A stretch of DNA of 64,000 bases from Burkholderia ubonensis (GCF_902833085.1 NZ_CADFEB010000008.1:1-64000); one strand, 5' to 3'. Numbered from the stretch's first letter, positions 1 through 8,499 are shown. The notes: generated from the letters alone by a model not told the origin. Translations and numbers: made by a program.

Positions 1-370
1 CTCTCGCATCTGGCGCCGAATTACCTGTCGCTGCTCGATGCGGAAATCCTGCGCGGGTCGCTGGCCCTGTACGACTGGACCGACGGCGAGCTGAATCGCC
101 GCCGGATCGAGGCGATCCTCGACGTGAGGCATGGGCCGCTGCAAAAGCTCGTGAAGGGCGGGTTGATGCGCGGCGTCGAAATTGCCGTGACGATCGACAG
201 CACACACTTCGCGGGTGACGGCGATCTCGAATTGTTTGGTGCCATGCTCAACCGGTTCCTGGGCCTGTATGCGACGGTACAACCTGTACACGAAGCTGGT
301 GATCGTGTCGCAGCCGACCGGCCGGCGCCTCGAATGGCCCGATACGAAGGGTGAAGGAGCGCCGTTTTGA
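1..370 (+). pseudogene. tssF: tssF 3' end (T6SS baseplate), frameshifted remnant, cut by window edge
   Basis: This is the C-terminal part of a TssF/VasA baseplate protein; the rest lies left of the window. It aligns well with the end of the intact TssF at 56780-58594 (shared SHLAPN, ALYDWT, ELNRRR, HxFAG and LFG blocks). After LGLYATV at about 279 the homology jumps from frame 1 to frame 2: the tail NLYTKLVIVSQPTGRRLEWP and the stop TGA at 368-370 are only in frame 2, whereas frame 1 runs to a stop at 354. One extra base in the stretch 277-280 explains this. The frame-2 stop overlaps the tssG start as TTGA, the coupling expected of the original gene. Inference: a real frameshift, although a single-base sequencing error cannot be excluded from this gene alone. 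Confidence 0.8.
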
Positions 371-1372
371 ACACCCCCGCGAAAGCGCCCGAGCGCAGCC
401 TGACGACCCTGCCGTCGCCCCGGGCGGACCGTACGTTGCTGCCGGCGCTGCTGAATCAGGCGCACCGGATGAATTTCTATCGCTTCTGCGCGCTGATCGA
501 ACTGGCCGCATCGGATGCCGCGCCGCTGGGTACCACCGATTCGCCTGCGACGGATCCGGTCCGCTTCCGGTCCCGTGCGCACGACGTTCCTCGGCCTGTA
601 CGGCGTCGATGCGCGCATGCCGGCGTATTTCATTGACGAGGTTGCACAGAACCGCGACGGCGCCGAGCCGCTGTCTGCGTTCCTGGACCTGTTCCACCAT
701 CGCCTTGCCACGCAGTTCTACCGGATCTGGCGCAAATACCGGTATCCGGCCGGCTTCCGGCCGGATGGCTTCGATACCGTCTCGCGCGGCGTGCTCAGCC
801 TGGTGGGTCTCGGGTTCCGTTCGCCGGACACGCGTGCGCCGGACTGGGGGCTTCCGCCGGGTGTGGATGCGCGCACGCTGTTGTCGATGCTCGGACTGGC
901 CGCTCAGAAGACGCGCACCGCGGAAGGGCTTGCCGGCGTGCTGCGCCCCGCGATTCCGGACGCCGCCATTGCGGTCGAGGAGTTTCATCCGGTGTGGCGT
1001 ACCGTCAACGACTTCGAACCGGCGGCGCTCGGCGAGCAATGCTTGCTCGGACGCGGGTTTTACGATCGGGCGAACACGCTGCGTATCGTGATCGCGCCGC
1101 ACACGCGCGACGCAGTCGCGGCGCTCGTGCCGGGACAACCGACGTACCGCCAGATCACCGCGTTGCTGCGCTTCTACCTCGGCTACGAAAGCGAAGCGCT
1201 GCTGGAGATGCGGGTGCCCCCGGACCTGATGCCCGAGCCGCTGTTGGCGTCCGGTCAGGCGAAGCTGGGCCTGACCACGCAACTGGGCTCTCCGCCCAGG
1301 GGGCAAAGCGGACGCCCATGCGTGACATCGGTACAGCTGGGCCGCTGGCACGGCGCGACGGAAGCCGTATAA
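367..1372 (+). pseudogene. tssG: tssG (T6SS baseplate), broken by internal deletion and frameshift
   Basis: TssG-family baseplate gene starting with TTG at 367, which overlaps the tssF stop. The N-terminal part (LLNQAHRMNFYRFCALIEL to DPVRFRS) is in frame 1. From about 575 the homology continues in frame 2 (RTTFLGLYGVDARMPAYFID to the stop at 1370-1372). Compared with the intact TssG at 58591-59697, about 29 residues between VRFR and RTTF are missing, the segment containing MGFPAGEV and LDARPT. An out-of-frame deletion of somewhat under 90 bp accounts for both the loss and the frame change. The C-terminal region looks otherwise normal and ends near LGRWHG. Together with the neighbouring tssF lesion this marks a decaying T6SS cluster. 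Confidence 0.85.
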
Positions 1373-1403
1373 GCCCGATACACCATTCGGCAGGATATGG
1401 AAT

Positions 1404-2048
1404 ATGGACAAGCACCCAAAGAACCCTTTCAGGACACCGACCGGGCGAAGCCTGGTCGGGGCAGCGGCCGCCTCGGTCATCCTTGCAACCGCTGGCTGCG
1501 GCGTCGGGCAAGTCGTGAAGGACAGCACGGTGGGCGCGGCGAAATGGGTCTTCACGACACAAGTGAAGACGATGAATGTAGACCTCGTTGCCCGATCGTC
1601 GTTAAACGCAAATGCCGCTGGGCAGCCTTTGTCGACGGTCGTGAGGCTCTACCAGTTGAAGGACGCGAAAACTTTCGACCAACTCGACTACACCCAGTTG
1701 CAAACCCATGACCTGGACGCGCTCAAGGCGGATCTGCTCGCCACCAAGGATGTGGTGCTTCGCCCCGGTGCGAATGCCAGCGTGAGCGAACCGATGCACC
1801 CGGACGCGCATGTGGTGGGCGTCGTGGCGTTCTTCCGTGAGCCGGGGGAGGGTGCGGTCTGGAAGCTGAGCATGCCGAAAAAGCAATGGAAGCAGATCGA
1901 TCCGGTCAAGGTCGAAGTGCGCGACAACGTGCTTGTGCTGCTCGATGCCAAGGATCAGCCCGTCACTCGGGCCGAGCCTCGGCAGAGTGCGCCGGGCGTG
2001 CCGGCGCCGAAGCCGAAAGCGGTGAGCGCAACCGGGCACACCGGATGA
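1404..2048 (+). CDS. tssJ: TssJ-family T6SS outer-membrane lipoprotein
   Basis: A 214-aa TssJ/SciN lipoprotein, which would anchor the TssJLM membrane complex to the outer membrane. It has a positively charged N-terminus, a hydrophobic stretch and a lipobox ATAGC, giving a lipidated Cys near residue 32. The body has the family pattern VKTMNVDLVARSSLN, VVRLYQLKDAKTFDQLDY, PGANASVSEP and VVGVVAFFREP. It is clearly homologous to the second TssJ at 59711-60241 but well diverged, and it has an extra Pro/Ala-rich tail of about 30 residues. The reading frame is intact although the two genes upstream are broken. The protein could still be made, but in this window it has no functional partners beside it. 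Confidence 0.9.
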   Translation: MDKHPKNPFRTPTGRSLVGAAAASVILATAGCGVGQVVKDSTVGAAKWVFTTQVKTMNVDLVARSSLNANAAGQPLSTVVRLYQLKDAKTFDQLDYTQLQTHDLDALKADLLATKDVVLRPGANASVSEPMHPDAHVVGVVAFFREPGEGAVWKLSMPKKQWKQIDPVKVEVRDNVLVLLDAKDQPVTRAEPRQSAPGVPAPKPKAVSATGHTG

Positions 2049-2120
2049 AGGATTTGCGGCAGCGGCGTTTGGAGTGTCCGGAAAGCAACCGCCTGTAGTC
2101 GCGTCGAAGTAACGAGGTCC

Positions 2121-2145
2121 GTGCCCGGAGCATCGGGACGGTTTT
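2121..2145 (+). terminator. Possible terminator hairpin after tssJ
   Basis: CCCG-GAGCAT-CGGG, extendable to GT(G)CCCG/CGGGAC with a bulge, followed by GGTTTTA. It lies 70 bp after the tssJ stop and at the end of the convergent minus-strand gene. The stem is short and the T-run only four bases, so this is a weak call. Confidence 0.35.
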
Positions 2146-2863
2146 ATCCGCGCTCACCAGGAACGCAGCAAGTCGAGCGACGCTTGTTCTGGACGCGTTC
2201 CGCCAAGCGGGCTGCCCGACGGCTCAGTTCGTAAAATGCCAACATGCTGGCCAGCATCGCGAAAGCGACGCCGCTTGCGTCCCAGCGCAGGCCGAGACTG
2301 AACGCCGTTGCCTGGGTCGCGGCCATGCCGGCGGTCATGGCGAGCAGCATCGCTGCAATCTCGATTCCGATCCGGGCCAGGGCCTTGGCGGCAACACGTA
2401 CCTTGTCGAGTCGAATCATGTCGAGGCGCCCTGCATGGTGCAGGAGCACCACGGCCAGCATCGCGGACGTCGACATCGGGAACCAGCGCAGATGCAGCGT
2501 CAGCGTATTCCACACGACGCCCGTATCAAGCGCCCCGCCGCATACATCGAGGATCGTATCGACGGGCGTGCGCATCGCATCGAGCGTCAACCCGACGCAG
2601 ACGGCGGCAATACACCAGCGCATCGACCGGCGGGCGCACCGGCCGGACGGGCCGCTTCCCGACACATATCCCGCGATGGCGCATGCAATCGCGCCGGCGC
2701 AATTCCAGGTCCAGCTGGAATATGAATCATGTAGCCGGGTCGGCAAATCGCAGGCGGCATAACCGAGGAGTGCGAACGACATCATGTCGCGCAGCCGAGC
2801 GGATAGCGAAACGACGGCGATTCGCACGACCCGGCCTGCCGGTGGCGCAGTCGGAGGCATCAT
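2144..2863 (-). CDS. Hypothetical integral membrane protein of the tyrosinase operon
   Basis: 239 aa. No family is recognised. Hydrophobic segments are visible around SFALLGYAACDL, AGAIACAIAGYVSG, WCIAAVCVGLTL, STSAMLAVVLL, IEIAAMLLAMTAGMA and SGVAFAMLASMLAFY, so five or six membrane spans are likely. The C-terminal tail is basic (RRAARLAERVQNKRR). The start (ATGATG) lies only 6 bp downstream of the stop of the 143-aa gene, suggesting translational coupling. It is the last gene of the minus-strand run tyrosinase, 143-aa protein, membrane protein. The link to tyrosinase is by position only. Confidence 0.65.
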   Translation of the reverse strand: MMPPTAPPAGRVVRIAVVSLSARLRDMMSFALLGYAACDLPTRLHDSYSSWTWNCAGAIACAIAGYVSGSGPSGRCARRSMRWCIAAVCVGLTLDAMRTPVDTILDVCGGALDTGVVWNTLTLHLRWFPMSTSAMLAVVLLHHAGRLDMIRLDKVRVAAKALARIGIEIAAMLLAMTAGMAATQATAFSLGLRWDASGVAFAMLASMLAFYELSRRAARLAERVQNKRRSTCCVPGERG

Positions 2864-2869
2864 GGCCGT

Positions 2870-3301
2870 TCACGCAGGATCGTTCAGGACCGCATACCAG
2901 GAGCACACCACGCCGGCCGGCGAGACACCGCCGCCGCCGCTTGCGTGCGGGACGGCGCGCACGATCGAGCCGGTCAGCGCCGGACGCTGGTTGACGCCGT
3001 TCGGCCACGGCGCACTCAGGTATCCGACGTAGTCGTATACCCATTCCTCGCCGCTGACGACGCCCTGCCCCTGGAAGCGCACGGTCCAGGGGTCGCCATA
3101 GCCGATCGAGCCGCTGAGCTGCAGTTCCCATCCCGGTCCGAAGATGCGTCCCCTGAGTATGCCCATCGGCGCCGGCTCGAGCTCGATAGTGGCGCGGCCG
3201 AATTCAAGGTCATTGAATGACGTCGCCAGGTCAGGATCGTTCAGCAAACTGCGATAGGTCCACATGCCGACCAGACTGCCCGTTTCAGGTGCGTAGCTCA
3301 T
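2870..3301 (-). CDS. Hypothetical 143-aa protein next to tyrosinase
   Basis: Small soluble-looking protein rich in Gly, Pro, Trp and Tyr, with segments such as GMWTYRSLLNDPDL, GRIFGPGWELQLSGSIGYG and WTVRFQGQGVV that suggest an all-beta fold. There is no signal peptide. A GGGAG ribosome-binding site lies 8 nt before the ATG at 3301. It lies 87 bp downstream of the tyrosinase gene on the same strand and just upstream of the membrane-protein gene. No function can be assigned from sequence; a small companion or copper-delivery role for tyrosinase is only a guess, and no His/Met-rich copper motif is seen. Confidence 0.7.
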   Translation of the reverse strand: MSYAPETGSLVGMWTYRSLLNDPDLATSFNDLEFGRATIELEPAPMGILRGRIFGPGWELQLSGSIGYGDPWTVRFQGQGVVSGEEWVYDYVGYLSAPWPNGVNQRPALTGSIVRAVPHASGGGGVSPAGVVCSWYAVLNDPA

Positions 3302-3388
3302 GCCAGCTTCTCCCGTCGCTTCGACTGCGCTGAAATCCCCCGCTGAACCGGCGCCGGACCGATGGCGCCGGTTCAGCGCATCACGCGG

Positions 3389-4990
3389 CTACCGGACCTC
3401 GACCCGGAACCGTTGCTGACCCGGCTTGGGCGCTGCGGCGGCGAAGGATTTCCCTTGGCCGAATACATCGTCACGGGTATGGACTTCGACCTCGTAGCTG
3501 GCATCCTTCACCGACTCTTCCTTGAATTGGTGCAGCGGGAAGAACGCTTTCACTTCGAGATGGGTCTGGCAGTTGGCGCAGTACTGGACGCTCCAGCGGC
3601 TCAGGACGGCCTCCGTGCCGAGGAGGTGCCGCTTGCCGTCCACGACGACGAAGGCGGCCACGACGAAAGACCCGCGGATCGGCGCACGGTTGATCCCGGA
3701 GACGCGAAGAACCTTGCTGCTGTTGCCGGCCGGCACGGCCGCCGCAAGCTGGGGTCTCGGCAGGTCTTCCAGCGAGCCGGGGCCATACGTGTAGCCCAGT
3801 TGCTCCTCGATGTTGATGCAGTCGAGCGACGTGTACGCGCGTTGCTTGCCGTTCTCGCTTTTCTTGAACGGATCGAGCGGCGACTCCAGCGTCAGCCACG
3901 AGTTGGGCACCGTTCCCGGCGTCGGCCCCTGGCTGTCCACGGAGTTGGTTCCGGGATATTCGGCGATGACGTCGAGGTGCTGGGTGAAGCCGTGACGCTT
4001 CTGCCACAGCCAGAACACGCGGTCCACGAAGCAGTGGTGGAAATAGAAGATCGGGTCGAGGCCCGCCGTGTCGTTTTCGCCCATGTCGCCGTTGGCGCCG
4101 CGGATCGGCGAGTCGTCGCCGGCGTTCGCGCCGGTGGGTACGTCGTAACCGCCGACCGCAAGGTGAATGTGGTTGTGCGGAGATTCGAGCGGAACGATTT
4201 GCTCGGTCCCTTTCGGAAGGTCCTCGTTCCACTGTGCCGCGGACGTCGTATTCGAAAACACCGTATAGTTGGGCGCATTCAGGCACGCCTCGTATTGGGC
4301 CTTCACGTGAGTCTCGATCTTCTTGCCGTGCACGACGATGAAGGACGTGAGCCAGTTCACCACGTTCCGGTCGAGCAGTTTCACGTTCTCCTGGTAGTGC
4401 GGGAATCGGGCGTTGTGCTTTTCGGTAGCGGCCCGGTCTTTTTCGGTGCCGACCAGCCCCGACAACGGATAGCGAACCGTTTCGTAGCCGAGGGGCTTGC
4501 TGTAGTTCGGATCGTCGCCGTTGATGTTGTCGGTGATGCCCTTGTTGAACACGAAGGAACGCAGCGGGTTGGGAATCGTTTGTCCGTCGAGCTCGACCTC
4601 CTTCTTGGTCAGCGCCCACGGAATGCCGTGCTTGAGCGACTCGTCGCTGGTTTCGTCCCAGTAGGGCAGCATCACTTGTTCGCAGCCCGGGATGCTCTGC
4701 AAGGCTTCTTCCAGCTTCAGCAGGTAAACGCGATGCCAGGTCGGGAACAGCACATTGCCGTGATTGCAATAGCCGCCCCAGTAAGAGGACGATCCCCAGC
4801 CTGCGCCGCGGAAAGGCTCGCCGTGGAAGCCGCCGATCAGGAAGAACGAGTGCGGATCGTCCGGCGGGAGTTCCTTGATGCCTTTCCACGCGCGCATCAG
4901 GTCCTCGAGCGGCTTCTTGTTGCCTTTCAAGTACTCGGCCTGCAGCGATTCGATCGACGGGCGGACCCGGACTCCAGTTGCGCTATTCAT
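3389..4990 (-). CDS. Tyrosinase (binuclear type-3 copper monooxygenase)
   Basis: 533 aa. Tyrosinases hydroxylate monophenols and oxidise o-diphenols to quinones, the first steps towards melanin-like pigments. Copper site A is visible as GFHGE (His56), GYCNHGN (His77) and FPTWHRVYL (His86). Cys75-x-His77 matches the Cys-His thioether arrangement known in some tyrosinases. Site B is PHNHIHLAVGG (His272, His276) and LDPIFYFHHCFVDR (His319). A C-terminal extension of about 170 residues follows the copper domain, perhaps a shielding or oligomerisation domain. There is no signal peptide, so the protein is probably cytoplasmic. GAGAGG precedes the ATG at a spacing of 7 nt. It is the first gene of a three-gene minus-strand operon. 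The family call is firm; the natural substrate is unknown. Confidence 0.95.
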   Translation of the reverse strand: MNSATGVRVRPSIESLQAEYLKGNKKPLEDLMRAWKGIKELPPDDPHSFFLIGGFHGEPFRGAGWGSSSYWGGYCNHGNVLFPTWHRVYLLKLEEALQSIPGCEQVMLPYWDETSDESLKHGIPWALTKKEVELDGQTIPNPLRSFVFNKGITDNINGDDPNYSKPLGYETVRYPLSGLVGTEKDRAATEKHNARFPHYQENVKLLDRNVVNWLTSFIVVHGKKIETHVKAQYEACLNAPNYTVFSNTTSAAQWNEDLPKGTEQIVPLESPHNHIHLAVGGYDVPTGANAGDDSPIRGANGDMGENDTAGLDPIFYFHHCFVDRVFWLWQKRHGFTQHLDVIAEYPGTNSVDSQGPTPGTVPNSWLTLESPLDPFKKSENGKQRAYTSLDCINIEEQLGYTYGPGSLEDLPRPQLAAAVPAGNSSKVLRVSGINRAPIRGSFVVAAFVVVDGKRHLLGTEAVLSRWSVQYCANCQTHLEVKAFFPLHQFKEESVKDASYEVEVHTRDDVFGQGKSFAAAAPKPGQQRFRVEVR

Positions 4991-5603
4991 GACACGGCCT
5001 CTCTCTTTTGTAAGCAGCGTTGCGGTTTGACTGCCGGGGTTTGAGCGCGAGCGGACGATGCGCAGGGCAATCGGAGCTCACGTCCAATCAGATTCGTTTT
5101 TGTCAGGATGCCGGTAGGCGTTTTGAAACGTATTACCCGACAGGGCATAGGCGGGCCCTGGCGGTCTTCCACCACCTCCATGTGCAATGCGGACATGCGC
5201 GACGGCGCCGCGCGCCTTCGGAAAAAGGCGCGACGCATTCGAATCGCGGGGTAGGCCGCGGCGGATTGGCACCAATCCGCCGCGAGAAATTACAGTGGTA
5301 AGGTCTCCGTCATATCCCCGTAGCGTCTAATCATGATTTTGATATGAGTAAATAAAGCAAATCGGATTTGTTTCCGCAAGAAAAATATGGGGGCTTGCGG
5401 TGATGCACGGATTGCTCGATTTGTCGAAACGATCATGTCGATTGATGGCGCGGCGGTAACGGCGCGAGTGCATCGAGACGTTTTCGACGGCCGTCGCCGA
5501 CAGATACGTTGCGGTCCTTGGCGGGAGCCGGCAGGGACCGTTCACGGTGTAGAGTGATGAATTGCAAGACGGCATCGTTTCGCCCTTCCTCGCCGATACG
5601 TCG
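4991..5603. other. Gene-free divergent region between tyrosinase and Nmad3 genes
   Basis: About 610 bp with no convincing gene. The part next to tyrosinase is GC-rich. The stretch 5328-5400 is distinctly AT-rich and contains a perfect 10-bp palindrome AATCATGATT at 5329-5338. It presumably carries promoters for both flanking genes, but I could not place -35/-10 boxes with confidence. Confidence 0.5.
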
Positions 5604-6464
5604 ATGAAAGTCGTTTTTTCCCGCAAGGGCTTCGATTCACAGTACGGCGGCATGCCCAGCCCGATCCTGCCGGACGGTCGCCTTCTTCCATTGCCGATTC
5701 CGAGCGCCCATGACAGTGCGACATTGGCGGACCTGGATTTCGCGGATGCAACGCTGGATCAGGTTCTTTGCGATCTGTCGGCCGGCAAGCATGGTTTGCA
5801 GACGCATGTCCACTTCGATCCGGACCTCGGCGGGAGGCACGTTGCCAACCTTGCGAACTGGCGACCGGCGCTCGGGCAGACGGGTTCCGCGCAAAGCCAT
5901 CTGAGCCGTCACGGTATCGGGGCGGGCGATGTCTTCCTGTTCTTCGGCTGGTTTCGATCGATCGAGTGCACGGGCGGAAAGTGGCGGTTTGCGCCGGGTG
6001 CGCCCGATCTGCACGTGTTTTTCGGATGGCTGGAAATCGATGAGGTGCTGCCGATCGTGACGCAGCGCGCGGAAGCGTTGCGTCGCCATCCATGGATGGC
6101 GGCACATCCGCATGTCGCGGCGCCGGATCGGTACACGGATGCTCGGAATACGGTTTACATCGCCCGCCGGCGATCTGCCTATACGCGAACCACAGCGGTG
6201 GGAGGCGGCCGCTTTGTGTCGATGCGCCCCGAGTTGCAACTGACACATCCAGGCCATTCGCGCAGCGTCTGGTCGTTGCCTCGATGGTTCGCACCCGACG
6301 GACGAGCGCCGATGAGCTATCACGCGAAAGCGCATCGGTGGGAGGTGCGGGAGGATGGCGTCACGCTCCGATCGGTCGCCAAGGGGCAGGAGTTTGTCGT
6401 CGATGGCGCTTTCTACCCGGAGCTCGAAAGCTGGGTGGGCGATCTGATCAGAAGGAACGCATGA
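5604..6464 (+). CDS. Nmad3-type protein (nucleotide modification associated domain 3)
   Basis: 286 aa from the ATG at 5604; a TTG at 5562 would add 14 residues without similarity to the family start. The opening KVVFSRKGFDSQYGG followed by MPSPILPDGRLLPLPIP is the hallmark of the Nmad3 family, predicted by comparative genomics to take part in modification of nucleotides in DNA or RNA. Later features include THVHFDPDL, FFGWFRSIE, HVFFGWLEIDEV and a C-terminal GQEFVVDG. There is no signal peptide or membrane segment. Its stop overlaps, as ATGA, the start of a truncated Nmad2-like ORF, so the two were once an operon. Biochemical function is unproven for this family. Low similarity to neighbours and a patchy setting suggest an acquired accessory gene. 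Confidence 0.8.
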   Translation: MKVVFSRKGFDSQYGGMPSPILPDGRLLPLPIPSAHDSATLADLDFADATLDQVLCDLSAGKHGLQTHVHFDPDLGGRHVANLANWRPALGQTGSAQSHLSRHGIGAGDVFLFFGWFRSIECTGGKWRFAPGAPDLHVFFGWLEIDEVLPIVTQRAEALRRHPWMAAHPHVAAPDRYTDARNTVYIARRRSAYTRTTAVGGGRFVSMRPELQLTHPGHSRSVWSLPRWFAPDGRAPMSYHAKAHRWEVREDGVTLRSVAKGQEFVVDGAFYPELESWVGDLIRRNA

Positions 6465-6622
6465 AACGACTCAAGTATGTGATGACGAGTGACTCGGGGC
6501 TGGCGCCGAATCCGTATTTCGGCATCTGCTCGCTCCGAAGAAATCCATTGCTTTTACGCTTGAACCTGACGTTACGTCATGATTTATTGTTCGTTCAAGC
6601 GGAGGAATGGCGATGGCATTGA
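6461..6622 (+). pseudogene. 5' stump of an Nmad2-type gene
   Basis: An ATG at 6461 overlaps the Nmad3 stop (ATGA) and is preceded by AAGGA. The first 25 codons read MKRLKYVMTSDSGLAPNPYF then GICSL, which resembles the N-terminus of Nmad2 (nucleotide modification associated domain 2: YVV..D.G.APNPFFG.CTLA.CKP.IR). Similarity stops at about 6535. The remaining 28 codons (RRNPLLLRLNL and on) look unrelated and run out just past the MerR-fusion start. Inference: most of the Nmad2 gene was deleted or replaced, with a junction near 6535. The family call rests on a short segment recognised from memory. Confidence 0.6.
6560..6590 (+). promoter_or_regulatory. MerR-type promoter/operator with 19-bp spacer
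   Basis: TTGAAC (6560-6565) and TATTGT (6585-6590) are separated by 19 bp, the over-long spacer typical of promoters controlled by MerR-family activators. Within the spacer lies a perfect dyad TGACGT-T-ACGTCA (6567-6579). An outer 8-bp inverted repeat, GCTTGAAC (6558-6565) and GTTCAAGC (6593-6600), is also present. The gene that follows encodes a MerR protein, so autoregulation is the natural inference. Confidence 0.75.
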
Positions 6623-8499
6623 AAATCGGAGCGCTCGCAAAACGGACGGGCCTGACCGTTCGGGCGCTGCACCACTATGACGCAATCGGATTGCTGTCCC
6701 CTTCCGCCCGCTCGGATGGCGGCTCCCGGCAATATAGCCATGACGATGTGATTCGCCTTCACCGGATTCAGGCGCTCAAGCATTTTGGCTGCTCGTTGTC
6801 GGACATCAAGGCATATCTGGATGGCTCCGGAATTGCACCGGTTGAAATCATCAATCGGCAAATCGGCGTGCTCGACGAACAGGCTCGGCGCGTACAGGCG
6901 CTGCGAGATGGTCTTCAGCATTTGGCAAACAAGATCACCAGCGGCAGCGAGACCGGGACGGCAGACTGGCTGAACCTACTGGAAATGATGACCATGTACG
7001 AAAGACACCTCACAAGTGAAGACCTCGATCATTTGCGGGCGCGGCAACAGCAATCAGGTGTGCACCTGGACGCATGCAGAAACGAATTGATTGCCGAGAC
7101 GAGAAGGGCAATCGACATGGGGCTGCTTCCGGAAAATCCGGAAGCGCAGGCACTGGCCTGGCGCTGGATTCAGCATATGAAGGATGCGACAGGGGATAAC
7201 GCCCGGCTGGCATCCAGCTTGAAGAGCATGCAGGAACAGGAGCCGAGAGCCCGGGAGATCATCGGCTTCACGCCGGACATGCATCGATGGATTTCACTAT
7301 CGATTACGAACGCCAGGGCAAGACTCTTTGCCAGGTACCTGTCACCCGCTGAATTTGACGAAGTCCGGCAACGCATGATCGCCCATGCAGACGATTGGCC
7401 ACCCCTTTTCGCGCAGGTGCGAGCCCGGATGGAGGCAGGTGCGGATGTCACCGATCCGGCTGTTCAGGCATTGGCGAGTCGCTGGCAAGATCTCTTTCGT
7501 GACTCATACTGCGGCGATGATGCCGCGCTTGAAAGCAAGATTCATATCGCATTCCGAACAGAACCCGATCTGTCGGTTGGCGTCGGCCTGGACATGCCGC
7601 TGATTTTGTTTATCCAGAAGGCGATCCTGGCTTTGAACGGGGCCAGGCAGAAATCAATCAACGCAGGCCCCAAGCCAAGCGCGCAGCGCGTCGCGACCTT
7701 GAGAGCGGCGCATCAGCTCCTTGATGACCCGTTGATTCTGGAAGACCGGCTTGCGCTGAAAATTCTGGGCAGCACGAATGAAGCTGCCGTCCGAAGCAAC
7801 CCGGGCCTCTACGATGACCCCTTGTCCAAGGGACTCCGGATGTCCGTTGTGGTGCGTAGCCGCTTTGCCGAAGACGAGTGGCAAAAGGCTGCGCAAAACG
7901 ACGTCCGTCAATATGTCATTCTGGGTGCCGGGCTGGACACTTATGCATATCGCGGGAATCATCCAACCGGACGAATCTTCGAGGTCGATCTTCCTGCGAC
8001 ACAGCAATGGAAGCGAGCGTGCTTGAGTGCCGCCGATATCGAGATTCCGGCATCCCTGACGTACGTGCCGATGGATTTTGAACACGACACCTTGACGCGA
8101 GCGTTATCCGAAGCTGGATTCAGGAAAGGCGAGCCCGCATTTTTCTCATGGCTTGGCGTCTCGGTGTATCTCGAGGAAGACGCGATCCTGGAGACCTTGC
8201 GGTTCATCGCATCGTGCGCGGCGGGAAGCGCCGTGGTCTTCGATTATGTCGTAACGCCATCATTGCTCCAACCAATGGAGCGGGTAGGCATGGAATTGGT
8301 GCGTGCGAGAGTTGCAGAAAATGGAGAGCCATGGAAATCGGATTTTGATCCGGCATCGCTGGCTGACAAAATTCGCTCGCTTGGATTCAGCGAAGCGATC
8401 AGCATCAGCCCGGAAAGCCTGAGCAATATTTACTTGGCAGGACGTAACGATGGTTTTCGGATGGGCGGCTCTTTGCGATTGATGCACGCCATTGTCTGA
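6613..8499 (+). CDS. MerR regulator fused to TipAS-like domain and SAM methyltransferase
   Basis: 628 aa. Residues 1-70 are a MerR winged helix (LKIGALAKRTGLTVRALHHY, DGGSRQY). Residues about 200-320 resemble the ligand-binding TipAS domain (ARYLSPAEFDEV, WPPLFAQVRARMEAGADV, QALASRWQDLF). From about 335 to the end is a class I methyltransferase of the leucine-carboxyl/TIGR00027 type: motif I YVILGAGLDTYAYR near 431-445, then EVDLPATQQWKR, PMDFEHD and FSWLGVSVYLEEDAI. I chose ATG 6613 rather than 6607 because GGAGG at 6601-6605 is 7 nt away from it but only 1 nt from 6607. Base composition is visibly lower in GC than the neighbours. Inference: a drug- or metabolite-sensing regulator carrying its own methylation activity; the substrate is unknown. 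Confidence 0.85.
   Translation: MALKIGALAKRTGLTVRALHHYDAIGLLSPSARSDGGSRQYSHDDVIRLHRIQALKHFGCSLSDIKAYLDGSGIAPVEIINRQIGVLDEQARRVQALRDGLQHLANKITSGSETGTADWLNLLEMMTMYERHLTSEDLDHLRARQQQSGVHLDACRNELIAETRRAIDMGLLPENPEAQALAWRWIQHMKDATGDNARLASSLKSMQEQEPRAREIIGFTPDMHRWISLSITNARARLFARYLSPAEFDEVRQRMIAHADDWPPLFAQVRARMEAGADVTDPAVQALASRWQDLFRDSYCGDDAALESKIHIAFRTEPDLSVGVGLDMPLILFIQKAILALNGARQKSINAGPKPSAQRVATLRAAHQLLDDPLILEDRLALKILGSTNEAAVRSNPGLYDDPLSKGLRMSVVVRSRFAEDEWQKAAQNDVRQYVILGAGLDTYAYRGNHPTGRIFEVDLPATQQWKRACLSAADIEIPASLTYVPMDFEHDTLTRALSEAGFRKGEPAFFSWLGVSVYLEEDAILETLRFIASCAAGSAVVFDYVVTPSLLQPMERVGMELVRARVAENGEPWKSDFDPASLADKIRSLGFSEAISISPESLSNIYLAGRNDGFRMGGSLRLMHAIV

Noticed and set aside
3362..5044. 560-codon plus-strand open frame opposite tyrosinase
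   Set aside because: The minus-strand tyrosinase has all copper ligands in order; the opposite frame has no motif.
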